This document shows, piece by piece, positions 9,001-16,916 of a stretch of 64,000 nucleotides of DNA. A model generated the notes under the pieces. The model worked only from the letters and a program-made list of their open reading frames with translations. It ran no database searches and had not been told where the DNA came from. Numbering within the stretch: position 1 is the stretch's first letter; the number at the start of each line of letters is the position of its first letter. The DNA is taken from positions 1 to 64,000 of the forward strand of contig NZ_VSEY01000014.1 in assembly GCF_008086045.1 (NCBI RefSeq), in the 5' to 3' direction. A program made the position numbers and the translations under genes. Source of the DNA: Nonomuraea sp. PA05. GTDB taxonomy: Bacteria; Actinomycetota; Actinomycetes; Streptosporangiales; Streptosporangiaceae.

Positions 9001-10254
9001 GTGAACAAAACCCCCATTGCCGCAAAGAAGGCTCGTGTCGGTGTTTTCGGATTCTTCTTCCTGGCCGGTTTCGTCATGGGGCTGTGGGCCGCCGGCCTGC
9101 CGTCGCTGAACGACCGCCTCGACCTCGGCCCCGCCAGGCTGGGCAGCGTCCTGCTGCTCATCTCCGGCGGCGCGCTGGTGTCGATGCTGGTGGCCGGGCC
9201 GCTGGTGGACCGGTGGTCCAGCCGGCGGGTCTGCTGGTTCGCCGGGCCCTTCTCCGGCGCGGTGCTGCTCGGGCCCGCGCTGGCGTCGTCGTACTGGTCG
9301 CTGGCGGCGCTGGCGGTGCTGTTCGGGATCGGGCTGGGGATCACCGAGGTCGCCATGAACGCCCACTCCGTCGAGGTGGAGCGGGTCTACGAGCGGCCGA
9401 TCATCTCGGCCTTCCACGGCGTGTGGAGCCTCGGCGGGGCGGCCGGCGGCGGCCTCACCTCGCTGGCCCTGCAAGGCGGGCTGGACGCGCAGTGGCTGCT
9501 GATCGCGGCGGCCGTCGTGGTGCCGTTCCTGTACCTGCCGGCGGCGTACCTGCTGCTGCCCGATCCGCCCGTCCACGAGTCCGCCTCCTCCGCTGACGGG
9601 AACGCGCCCTCCGAAGGCTCCTCGCTGCGCTGGGGGCTCATCGCGCTGCTCGGCCTGGCGGCGTTCGCGGGGCACCTGAGCGAGGGAGCCGCCATCGACT
9701 GGGCCGCGCTGCACGCGCGGTGGGTGCTGGAGACCGACCCGGCCATGGCGCCGCTGGCCTACACGATCTTCTCCGTCGCGATGACCACCGTCCGGCTGCT
9801 CGGCGACCCGATCAGGGGGCGGCTCGGCTCCGTCCTCACCATCCGGCTCGCCGGCGTGCTCGCCACCCTCGGGTACGTCCTGGTGCTGCTGTCGCCGGTC
9901 GTGGGGGAGTCGCTGCGCGTGGTGTGCGCCTGGACCGGCTGGGCGCTGGCCGGGGTGGGGCTGGCCACGGTCGTGCCCGTGCTGTTCAGCGCCGTGGGGG
10001 CCGCCGGTGGGCGGGTCGGGCGGGCGCTGGCCATGGTGACGGCGTTCGGGTACAGCGGGTTGCTGCTCGGGCCCGCCGTGCTGGGGTTCGTGGCCGAGCA
10101 CGCGTCCCTGCCGGTCGCGCTCTTCATCCCGGCCGTGCTGGCCGCCGTCGTGACCATCGCGGGCTCGCCCGCCATCCGCTCCCTGCTCCGGCTCTCGGCC
10201 ACCCCGGCCCCGGCCGTCGTCCCGGAGGGTGAGCCACAGCCCGCCCGCGACTGA
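9001..10254 (+). CDS. MFS transporter
   Basis: A 417-residue major facilitator with twelve predicted hydrophobic segments. Helix 1 begins GVFGFFFLAGFVMGLWAAGL, and the loop 2-3 motif reads GPLVDRWSSRRV, the expected basic turn. The fold and length resemble sugar/drug exporters of the YbjJ-like subgroup. The start is GTG at 9001 with almost no leader, so a leaderless transcript is likely. It is divergent from, and presumably controlled by, the ROK regulator; a ROK partner hints at a sugar or sugar-derivative signal, but the substrate is not known. Confidence 0.88.
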   Translation: MNKTPIAAKKARVGVFGFFFLAGFVMGLWAAGLPSLNDRLDLGPARLGSVLLLISGGALVSMLVAGPLVDRWSSRRVCWFAGPFSGAVLLGPALASSYWSLAALAVLFGIGLGITEVAMNAHSVEVERVYERPIISAFHGVWSLGGAAGGGLTSLALQGGLDAQWLLIAAAVVVPFLYLPAAYLLLPDPPVHESASSADGNAPSEGSSLRWGLIALLGLAAFAGHLSEGAAIDWAALHARWVLETDPAMAPLAYTIFSVAMTTVRLLGDPIRGRLGSVLTIRLAGVLATLGYVLVLLSPVVGESLRVVCAWTGWALAGVGLATVVPVLFSAVGAAGGRVGRALAMVTAFGYSGLLLGPAVLGFVAEHASLPVALFIPAVLAAVVTIAGSPAIRSLLRLSATPAPAVVPEGEPQPARD

Positions 10255-10579
10255 CCGCGCCCCGGGCCCGCCCACCCTGCGCGCCCGGCCCGCCGTCTCA
10301 CCGCGCCGCCCGCCGCTGCGCCGGAAGCGCCGCTTCGCGCGCCGTGTGTGCGCCCTGGCCCGTGCGCCCTGGCCCGTGCGCACGGGCGCGTCGTGCGTGC
10401 TGGGGTGCGTCAGTGCGTGCGTGGTGCGCCTTGTGCCCTGTGCCGTGGGTGAACCGCGGGCCGGGCTCCGTAACGTCTGGGCGGGTGGGTCCGAAATTTG
10501 CGTATAAGGGTGTTGACCTGGTGTTATGCGATCGTGACTTGACCCGCAAGTTACGTGCATGTTTCATGTCCCCAATCCC

Positions 10580-10591
10580 GTAAACGTTTAC
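10580..10591. promoter_or_regulatory. LacI-type operator O1
   Basis: Perfect 12-bp palindrome GTAAACGTTTAC, with the central CG and TAAACGTTTA core typical of LacI/CcpA-like operators. It is 45 bp upstream of the regulator's start codon. An identical copy lies one centre-to-centre step of 24 bp downstream. Confidence 0.85.
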
Positions 10592-10603
10592 AGCCGAGCG
10601 CCC

Positions 10604-10615
10604 GTAAACGTTTAC
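10604..10615. promoter_or_regulatory. LacI-type operator O2
   Basis: Second identical GTAAACGTTTAC palindrome. The 24-bp centre spacing is a little over two helical turns, so two dimers could bind nearly the same face. It lies 21 bp before the TTG start, probably at or after the transcription start, where a repressor would block initiation. Confidence 0.85.
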
Positions 10616-10636
10616 CCAAGATTCGGAAGGACAGCC

Positions 10637-11836
10637 TTGGCCGACGGACCCACGATCAACACGATCGCCGAGCGCGCGGGCGTCTCGATCGCCTCCGTCT
10701 CTCGGGTGCTGAACGGCCTGCCGACCAGGCAGGAGACCGTGCGCAAGGTGATGGCCGCCGCCGACGAGCTCGGTTACGTGCGCAACGCCGTGGCCAGGTC
10801 GCTCAAGTCGCGCCGCACCCACCAGGTCGCCTTCGCCATGGCCGACGTCGGCAACCCCGCCTACCTGGCCATGCTGCGCCAGATCCAGCCCGTGCTGAAG
10901 GCCGCCGGCTACCGGCTGGTGCTGCACTCGACCGACGCCGTCGTGGTCGACGAGATCGACGTGCTGCACAGCCTGGGCGAGCGGTACGTGGACGGGCTGA
11001 TCATGAGCCCGCTGCGCGTGACCGAGGCGCATCTGCAGATGCTGGCCACCGCCAGGGCGCCCGTCGTGATCATCGGTTCGGTGCCCGAGGGCACGCGGGC
11101 GGACAACGTACGCGCCGACTCGCGCACCGGTGTGCGGCTGGCGGTCGACCACCTCTACGCCCTCGGCCGCCGCCGCATCGCGATGATCAACGGCCCCCTC
11201 GACACCGTGCCCGGCGCCGCCCGGGGCGCCGCCTACCGGGAGGCGCTGCGGGACCTCGGCCTGCCGTACGACGAGAGCCTGGTGCAGATCGGCGACTTCT
11301 ACCGCCAGGAGGGCGCGGCGGCCGTGGCCGCGCTGCTCGCCCGGGTCCCCGACGTGGACGCGCTGATGTGCGCCAACGACCTGATCGCGCTCGGCGCCCT
11401 GGACGTGCTGCGGGCGGCGGGCAAGCGGGTGCCGGAGGACGTCGCGGTGGTCGGCATGGACGACACCGAACTCGCCGCCGCCTCGTGGCCGTCGCTGACC
11501 AGCGTGTCGCTCGGGTCGGCCGAGCGCGGGAAGGCCGCCGCCGAGCTGCTGCTGGAGCGCCTGCAAGGAGACGACGGCGAGCCGAGGGTGGTCACCGTGC
11601 CGCCCCGCCTGGTCGTACGGGCCTCCACCGCGGGCGCCGGCTACGACAGCGCCGGCGAAACCACCGCTGACCATGACGACAGGGCCGGCGACGACAGGGC
11701 CGGCGACGACAGGGCCGGCGACGACAGGGCCGGCGACGACAGGGCCGGTGACGGCAGGGCCGGCGACGACAGGGCCGGCGACGACAGGGCCGGTGACGGC
11801 AGGGCCGGCGACGGCAGGAAGGAGGGCGGGCAGTGA
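10637..11836 (+). CDS. LacI family transcriptional regulator of the ribosyl-glycoside operon
   Basis: A 399-residue LacI repressor: N-terminal HTH TINTIAERAGVSIASVSRVL, then a periplasmic-binding-protein-like effector domain ending at about residue 335. I place the start at TTG 10637, preceded by GGAAGGA at 5 bases; the longer in-frame reading from 10559 would run through the two operators. The C-terminus is unusual: nine copies of the pentapeptide DDRAG (or DGRAG) from a 15-bp tandem repeat, then DGRKEGGQ. The stop overlaps the next gene by 4 bp. It most likely represses its own operon and is released by a sugar or nucleoside. Confidence 0.92.
   Translation: MADGPTINTIAERAGVSIASVSRVLNGLPTRQETVRKVMAAADELGYVRNAVARSLKSRRTHQVAFAMADVGNPAYLAMLRQIQPVLKAAGYRLVLHSTDAVVVDEIDVLHSLGERYVDGLIMSPLRVTEAHLQMLATARAPVVIIGSVPEGTRADNVRADSRTGVRLAVDHLYALGRRRIAMINGPLDTVPGAARGAAYREALRDLGLPYDESLVQIGDFYRQEGAAAVAALLARVPDVDALMCANDLIALGALDVLRAAGKRVPEDVAVVGMDDTELAAASWPSLTSVSLGSAERGKAAAELLLERLQGDDGEPRVVTVPPRLVVRASTAGAGYDSAGETTADHDDRAGDDRAGDDRAGDDRAGDDRAGDGRAGDDRAGDDRAGDGRAGDGRKEGGQ
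11675..11818. repeat. 15-bp tandem repeat at the 3' end of the LacI gene
   Basis: Nine full copies and one partial copy of GACGACAGGGCCGGC (variants GACGGC and final T) in frame, encoding DDRAG/DGRAG. The repeat lies beyond the conserved LacI fold. Copy number is likely to vary among strains. Confidence 0.95.
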
Positions 11837-12747
11837 CGGCGACCGTGACGAGACCGGCGCCGCCGAGCGGCCCGCGGGCCAGGCGCCGCGGGATCTCGCG
11901 CCAGACGCGCGAGATGTGGGTGCTGATGCTGCCGGCCCTGGTGCCGGTGCTGCTGTTCAGCGTCGGCCCCCTCCTGTACGGCATCGGCCTGGCCTTCACC
12001 GACGCCCGCAACACCCGCGTCCACCAGACCGAGTTCGTGGGCCTGGAGAACTTCTCCCGCCTGCTGACCGACGACGAGTTCTGGTCGTCGTTCCAGATCG
12101 GCGCCATCTGGGCCGTCTCGGTGACGGTGCTGCAGTTCCTGGCCGGGCTCGGCCTGGCCCTGCTGCTCAACGAGAAGCTGCGTTTCAGCGGCGTGGCCAG
12201 GGTGTTGTCGGTGGTGCCATGGGCGATGCCGCCGGTGGTGATCGGCCTGATGTGGAAGCTCGTCTACCACCCCGACGCGGGCATGCTGAACGACCTGCTC
12301 GGCACGCACGTCAACTGGCTGGCCGACTTCTCGCTGGCGCTGCCCGCGATCATCGTGGTGGGCGTCTGGGCGGGCATGCCGCAGACGACGGTCGTGCTGC
12401 TGGCGGGCCTGCAGAGCATCCCCAAGGAGCTGTACGAGGCCGGCGAGATGGACGGCGCCGGCACCTGGCGGCGCTTCTGGAACATCACGCTGCCACAGCT
12501 CCGGCCGGTGATCGTGGCGATCACCTCGCTCGACTTCGTGTGGAACATCAACCAGTTCGGCCTGGTGTACGTGCTCACCCAGGGCGGGCCCGGCGGGCGT
12601 ACGCGGCTGCCGATGTTGTTCGCCTACGAGGAGGCGTTCCGGTACCGCATGGCGGGCTACGCCTCGATGCTCGGCCTGGCCATGGCGATCGTCGTGCTGG
12701 CGGTGCTCGGGCTGTACCTGTGGCGGCAGATGAGGGAGGCCAAGTGA
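11833..12747 (+). CDS. Sugar ABC transporter permease (CUT1, MalF-like)
   Basis: A 304-residue inner-membrane permease with six hydrophobic segments, starting at about residue 33 (WVLMLPALVPVLLFSVGPLL). The binding-protein-dependent transport motif is ELYEAGEMDGAGTWRRFWNI (EAA loop), which contacts an ATPase. Start GTG overlaps the LacI stop by 4 bp. It pairs with the MalG-like permease and lipoprotein that follow. No ATPase gene lies in the operon, so a shared CUT1 ATPase such as MsiK is expected to power import. Confidence 0.93.
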   Translation: MTATVTRPAPPSGPRARRRGISRQTREMWVLMLPALVPVLLFSVGPLLYGIGLAFTDARNTRVHQTEFVGLENFSRLLTDDEFWSSFQIGAIWAVSVTVLQFLAGLGLALLLNEKLRFSGVARVLSVVPWAMPPVVIGLMWKLVYHPDAGMLNDLLGTHVNWLADFSLALPAIIVVGVWAGMPQTTVVLLAGLQSIPKELYEAGEMDGAGTWRRFWNITLPQLRPVIVAITSLDFVWNINQFGLVYVLTQGGPGGRTRLPMLFAYEEAFRYRMAGYASMLGLAMAIVVLAVLGLYLWRQMREAK

Positions 12748-13562
12748 GACGCGTTTCGCAGTATGTCGCGCTGGCGGCGTACGTCGTCTTCCTGGCGTTC
12801 CCGCTGCTGTGGCTGCTGTCCACGGCGTTGAAGACGCCGCAGGAGATGGCGCTGACCGAGCCGACGTGGATTCCGCGCGAGCCGACGCTGACCAACTTCG
12901 GCGACGCGTTCGGCGAGCAGGACCTGATCGGCGCGGGGCTGCGCAGCCTTGTGGTGGCGCTGTTCGCGAGCGTGATCACGGTGGTGATCTCGCTGCCCGC
13001 CGCCTACGCGATGGCCCGCTACCGGGGCCTGGTCAACCGGATCGCGATCGGATGGGTGCTGGTCAGCCAGGTGTTCCCGTTCATTCTGATCATCATCCCG
13101 CTCTTCATGATCCTGCGCGACCTCGACCTGATCAACACGCTGCCGGGGCTGGTCGTCGTGCACGTGACGTTCACGCTGCCGTTCGCGCTGTGGATGTTGC
13201 AGGGGTACGTGCGCGCGGTGCCGCGCGAGCTGGAGGAGGCGGCGGCCGTGGACGGCGCGGGCCGGCTGCGCTCGATCGTGAGCGTGGTGGCCCCGCTGCT
13301 CGCGCCCGGTGTGGTGGCCACGCTGCTGTTCTCGTTCATCTCGTCGTGGAACGAGTTCATGTTCGCGCTGGTGATCCTGCAGAACCCCGACGTCATGACG
13401 CTCCCGCTGACGCTGGTGAGGTTCACCGGCCCGGAGGGGGTGGCCAGGCTCGGCCCGCTGGCCGCGGCGTCGCTCATGGCGACGATCCCGAGTCTGATCT
13501 TCTTCGCAATCATTCAGCGGCGACTGAAGTCCGGCCTGATGGCCGGCGCCGTCAAGGGCTAG
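12744..13562 (+). CDS. Sugar ABC transporter permease (CUT1, MalG-like)
   Basis: A 272-residue permease with six membrane segments. It starts at GTG 12744, overlapping the previous stop by 4 bp, and reads RRVSQYVALAAYVVFLAFPL. The EAA loop is ELEEAAAVDGAGRLRSIV. MalG-type permeases form a heterodimer with the MalF-type partner and engage the ATPase. An in-frame open stretch continues upstream for about a kilobase, but it is a shadow of the MalF gene in another frame. Confidence 0.93.
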   Translation: MRRVSQYVALAAYVVFLAFPLLWLLSTALKTPQEMALTEPTWIPREPTLTNFGDAFGEQDLIGAGLRSLVVALFASVITVVISLPAAYAMARYRGLVNRIAIGWVLVSQVFPFILIIIPLFMILRDLDLINTLPGLVVVHVTFTLPFALWMLQGYVRAVPRELEEAAAVDGAGRLRSIVSVVAPLLAPGVVATLLFSFISSWNEFMFALVILQNPDVMTLPLTLVRFTGPEGVARLGPLAAASLMATIPSLIFFAIIQRRLKSGLMAGAVKG

Positions 13563-13571
13563 GAGGCTCAT

Positions 13572-14915
13572 ATGCGAATCACGTCCGCTCTGGCGGCTGC
13601 GGCGGTTCTCACGCTCGCCGCCGCGTGCGGCGGGGGAGGCGGCGGCGGCGAGTCGTCGTCCCCCAACGAGCCGGTCAAGATCAATTTCCTCAGCCTGGCG
13701 TGGCAGAAGGAGTCGGTCGCCGCCAACAAGCAGCTCGTGGACGAGTGGAACAAGGCCAACCCGAACATCCAGGTCACCTACGTCCAGGGGAGCTGGGACA
13801 ACGTCAACGACCAGCTCGTCACCCAGTTCGCCGGCGGCACCGCGCCCGACGTCATCCACAACGACTCGCCCGCGCTGTCCGGTTTCGCCTCCGACGGTTA
13901 CCTGCTGGACCTGAAGGACAAGCTGCCCGCCGAGCTGAAGGGCGACATCCCGCAGGCCGCCTGGGACACCGTCACCTTCGGCGACGGCAAGGGCGGGCAG
14001 GGCGTGTACGGCGTGCCGTTCCTCCAGGAGTCGCAGGTCATCATCGCCAACAAGAAGCTGCTGGACGCGTCCGGCGTGCGCGTCCCCACCGCGGACGCCC
14101 CGTGGACGTGGGACGAGTTCTCCGCGGCGGCCAAGAAGATGACCACCCAGCGCGTCGTCCCGTCCGGCGACTCCGAGGCCACCGGCCAGGGGTACGGCGT
14201 GGCGTGGGCGATGAAGTCGCCCGTCAACAAGACCCTCAACCTGGCGCTCAACTTCGGCGGCACCTTCTTCCAGACCGGCGCCGACGGCAAGACCACCGTC
14301 AAGGTCGGCCCGGAGGAGCGCGAGGTGCTGCAGCGCATCCACGACCAGCTCTACAAGGACAAGTCCGCCGACCCGGCGGCGCTCGGTCAGGGCACCGCCG
14401 ACCCGCTGCCGGCCTTCTTCAAGGACAAGTTCGCGATGCTGCCCGCCGGCGTCTACCTGCGCCAGCAGGTGATCGAGCAGGCCCCGGACGGGTTCGAGTG
14501 GGTCACGCTGCCCGCGCCGAAGGGCACCAGCGCCGAGCAGGGCGCCGTCTCGCAGACGCTGTCGATCGCGCAGGAGAGCGAGCACCCCGGCGAGGCGATG
14601 AAGTTCATCTCGTTCTTCCTGAACGGCGCGAACCAGGCCAAGCTCGCCAAGGGCGACTGGCTGCTGCCCACCTCCACGACGGCCGCCGCCGACCCGGCGA
14701 TGACCACCGAGGAGAACGGCTGGGACGTGGCCACCGCGTCCGCGAAGAACCTGGTGGTGGCGCCGTTCCTGAAGGTGAACGGGTTCGACGAGTGGAAGAG
14801 CAAGGTCGCCACCCCCGCACTGCAGGAGTACTTCGCCAATAAGATCACCATCGACCAGGTGGCCACGAAGCTGGTCGAGGACGGGAACAAGGTGTTGGAG
14901 CGTTACCAGCAGTGA
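13572..14915 (+). CDS. Sugar ABC transporter substrate-binding lipoprotein
   Basis: A 447-residue extracellular solute-binding protein, family 1. A lipoprotein signal runs to LAAAC with Cys19 as the lipidation site, followed by a polyglycine stretch. The mature part has the expected features of CUT1 binding proteins (FAGGTAPDVIHND, KKMTTQ). Strong Shine-Dalgarno AGGAGG precedes ATG 13572. CUT1 systems usually capture oligosaccharides or glycosides rather than free pentoses, which is informative given the ribosyl-hydrolases and ribokinase downstream. Confidence 0.93.
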   Translation: MRITSALAAAAVLTLAAACGGGGGGGESSSPNEPVKINFLSLAWQKESVAANKQLVDEWNKANPNIQVTYVQGSWDNVNDQLVTQFAGGTAPDVIHNDSPALSGFASDGYLLDLKDKLPAELKGDIPQAAWDTVTFGDGKGGQGVYGVPFLQESQVIIANKKLLDASGVRVPTADAPWTWDEFSAAAKKMTTQRVVPSGDSEATGQGYGVAWAMKSPVNKTLNLALNFGGTFFQTGADGKTTVKVGPEEREVLQRIHDQLYKDKSADPAALGQGTADPLPAFFKDKFAMLPAGVYLRQQVIEQAPDGFEWVTLPAPKGTSAEQGAVSQTLSIAQESEHPGEAMKFISFFLNGANQAKLAKGDWLLPTSTTAAADPAMTTEENGWDVATASAKNLVVAPFLKVNGFDEWKSKVATPALQEYFANKITIDQVATKLVEDGNKVLERYQQ

Positions 14916-15949
14916 CGGAGCTCATGCGGGACGTGCTGCGCGACAGGGCCAGGGGGTGCCTGCTCGGCCTGGCGGCCGGCGACGCCCTCGGGGCCCCGGC
15001 GGAGAACCTCACCCCGGCGGAGATCCGCCGGCGGTGGGGGCGGCTCACGGAGATCGAGGGCGGCGGCACGGACGACACGGAGTACGCGATCTTCGCGGCC
15101 TCCCTGCTGGCCCTGCACGGCCACGCGCTCACCCCGGCGGTCGTGGCCGCCGCCTACCGGTCGCAGATCATCCCCCAGGTGAACGGGCCGATGCGCGGGG
15201 CCGGCTTCTCGGAGCTGGGCACCGTCGAGGCGCTGCGCCGCGGCCTCGAACCACCGCTGTCCGGGCTGGTGCACTCCCACGGCTGGTCGGACGGCCTGGC
15301 GATGCGCGCCGCGCCGTACGGGATCTTCTGTCCCGGCGATCCGGCGGAGGCGGCCCGGCTGGTGGAGCAGGACGGGCTGGTCAGCGCGTCCGGCGAGGGC
15401 ATCCTTGGCGGGCGCGCGGTCGCGGGGGCGGTGGCCGCCGCGATGACCGGCGCCGAGCCGCGCGAGGTCGTGTCGGCCGCCCTGTCGGTGATCCCGGCGG
15501 ACTCGTGGACGGCCAGGAACGTGATCCGCGCCCGCGACGTCCTCGACCGCGCGGCTCCCTTGAGCCCCGCGGGCGGCGATGACCTGGATCTCGTCGAGGC
15601 GCTGCACGAGGCCGTGGTGGTCAGGCACTACCCCTGGACGGACGTCGCCCCCGAGGCCGTGGCGCTGGCCATGGCCGCCTACCTGGCCGGCGACGGCGAC
15701 GTCGAGGCGTCGGTGACCTTCGCCGTGAGCCTGGGCAGGGACGCCGACACGATCGGCGCCATCGCCGGGGCCCTCGCGGGGGCCGGGCGCGGCCAGTACG
15801 GCGTGCCCGAGCGCTGGGCACTCAGAATCATGCCCGTGACCGGCAAGTGCCTGCCCGTCGTGGCCGGCCTGCACGTGTTCGACGCCGCCGACGAACTGGC
15901 CGACGACCTGGTCGACAAAATGGCCGGCGAACTGGCGGAAGGACTGTAG
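14912..15949 (+). CDS. ADP-ribosylglycohydrolase family protein 1
   Basis: A 345-residue DraG-type hydrolase, a family that cleaves N- or O-glycosidic bonds to ribose using two Mg ions. Both metal motifs are intact: GGTDDTE (Asp54, Asp55) and GRDADT (Asp277, Asp279). The N-terminal RARGCLLGLAAGDALGAP is the family hallmark. GTG start overlaps the binding-protein stop by 4 bp. It is the first of four tandem paralogues. The usual DraG activity on ADP-ribosylarginine is unlikely in a sugar-uptake operon; hydrolysis of an imported ribosyl conjugate is my inference. Confidence 0.9.
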   Translation: MTELMRDVLRDRARGCLLGLAAGDALGAPAENLTPAEIRRRWGRLTEIEGGGTDDTEYAIFAASLLALHGHALTPAVVAAAYRSQIIPQVNGPMRGAGFSELGTVEALRRGLEPPLSGLVHSHGWSDGLAMRAAPYGIFCPGDPAEAARLVEQDGLVSASGEGILGGRAVAGAVAAAMTGAEPREVVSAALSVIPADSWTARNVIRARDVLDRAAPLSPAGGDDLDLVEALHEAVVVRHYPWTDVAPEAVALAMAAYLAGDGDVEASVTFAVSLGRDADTIGAIAGALAGAGRGQYGVPERWALRIMPVTGKCLPVVAGLHVFDAADELADDLVDKMAGELAEGL

Positions 15950-15956
15950 GGAGACC

Positions 15957-16916
15957 ATGTCGGGGGACAGGATCAGGGGCGCGTTCATCGGCCTCGCCGT
16001 CGGCGACGCCGTCGGCTGGCCGGCGGCCAGGCACCGCGCGGCCCTGCACGCGCCGTGGAGCCGCCGGCTGCACCGCGAGCTGGACGCCTTCGCCGAGGAG
16101 CACCGGGTCACCACGCTCCCGGTGCCGTTCGCGCTGAACCAGCCCACGGCGCCGCTCAGGGTGGGCCCGTCCGACGATGCCGAGTGGCTGGCGTGGACGT
16201 TGCTGACCGTGGACCGGCCGCGCGCCGCCGCGTTCATGGAGCTCAAGGACGTCAGGGCGCGCATCTCCGTGGCGACCGCGCTCGACAACCTGGCCAAGGG
16301 CGTCGAACCGCCCGCCTCAGGGCACGACAATCCGCACCACTTCGACGACGCCGCCGCCGTCAGGGCTGTCGCGTACGGGGTTCTGGGGAGGGACCCGACG
16401 CAGGACGCCCAGGTGACGAACGCCGGGGACGGGGTGCTGGGCGCCCTCGCGATGGCCGCCGCGATCGAGGCGGCCGTGGCGTCGGGCGATCCGCGCGAGG
16501 CGGTGGAGGCGGCGCTCGCCGTGCTGCCCGAGGACACCGCCATCGGCCACAACGCCCGCCTGGCCGTGCGGGCCGCGCAGCAGGCGGGCGACCCGTTCGG
16601 CGCGATCCCCGCGCTGGACGCCGCGCTGCTCGACCACGTCTACAGCTACGGCGTGGGCGCCGCGCAGACCGTCCCGGTGGCGCTGGCGCTGGCCGGGACG
16701 GCGGGCGGTGACCTGGCCAGGGCCGTCCCGGCGGCGGCCTGCCTGGCCCCGCTGGCCGACTCGGCGCCCGCGCTCACCGGAGCGCTGGCCGGGGCGTGCG
16801 GCGGGTATGAGGCGATCCCGGAGGGGTGGATCGCCTCGGCCCGCACGCTGGCCGGCTGCTGCCTGCCTGACCTGGCGGGCCTTGATCTGATCGAACTACT
16901 GGAGGGAATCGCATGA
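15957..16916 (+). CDS. ADP-ribosylglycohydrolase family protein 2, degenerate metal site
   Basis: A 319-residue member of the same family (RIRGAFIGLAVGDAVGWPAA). The first metal motif is altered to PSDDAE (Asp73, Asp74 kept, the Thr replaced), and the C-terminal GxDxDT motif has become LAPLADSAP, losing one Asp ligand. It may have weak activity, another specificity or a structural role with its neighbours. AGGGAG precedes ATG 15957, and its stop overlaps the next start by 4 bp, so it is translated in step with the others and is not a pseudogene by reading frame. Confidence 0.85.
   Translation: MSGDRIRGAFIGLAVGDAVGWPAARHRAALHAPWSRRLHRELDAFAEEHRVTTLPVPFALNQPTAPLRVGPSDDAEWLAWTLLTVDRPRAAAFMELKDVRARISVATALDNLAKGVEPPASGHDNPHHFDDAAAVRAVAYGVLGRDPTQDAQVTNAGDGVLGALAMAAAIEAAVASGDPREAVEAALAVLPEDTAIGHNARLAVRAAQQAGDPFGAIPALDAALLDHVYSYGVGAAQTVPVALALAGTAGGDLARAVPAAACLAPLADSAPALTGALAGACGGYEAIPEGWIASARTLAGCCLPDLAGLDLIELLEGIA

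Larger units (their letters stand above)
10255..10636. other. 382-bp intergenic region before the LacI operon
   Basis: No convincing gene is present. The first half contains a direct repeat GCGCCCTGGCCCGT (twice, about 10350-10377), a perfect 16-bp palindrome at 10372-10387 and a GAAGCG/GCTTC hairpin, probably the end of the MFS transcript. The second half drops in GC content and holds promoter-like TTGACC boxes at 10513 and 10539, then two LacI operators. Confidence 0.6.

Noticed and set aside
10229..10507. 92-residue frame in the gap before the LacI operon
   Set aside because: Arginine/valine-rich, overlaps the MFS stop and the hairpins, and lacks a ribosome-binding site.
11675..11818. Possible CRISPR or regulatory repeat array
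   Set aside because: Units are 15 bp, contiguous without spacers and in frame with the LacI gene, so it is a coding minisatellite.
11673..12743. In-frame extension upstream of the MalG-like permease
   Set aside because: It is the MalF gene and the LacI repeat read in another frame; the permease proper starts at GTG 12744.
12657..14585. 642-residue frame opposite the ABC transporter genes
   Set aside because: Spans several real genes antisense and has a shadow-type composition.
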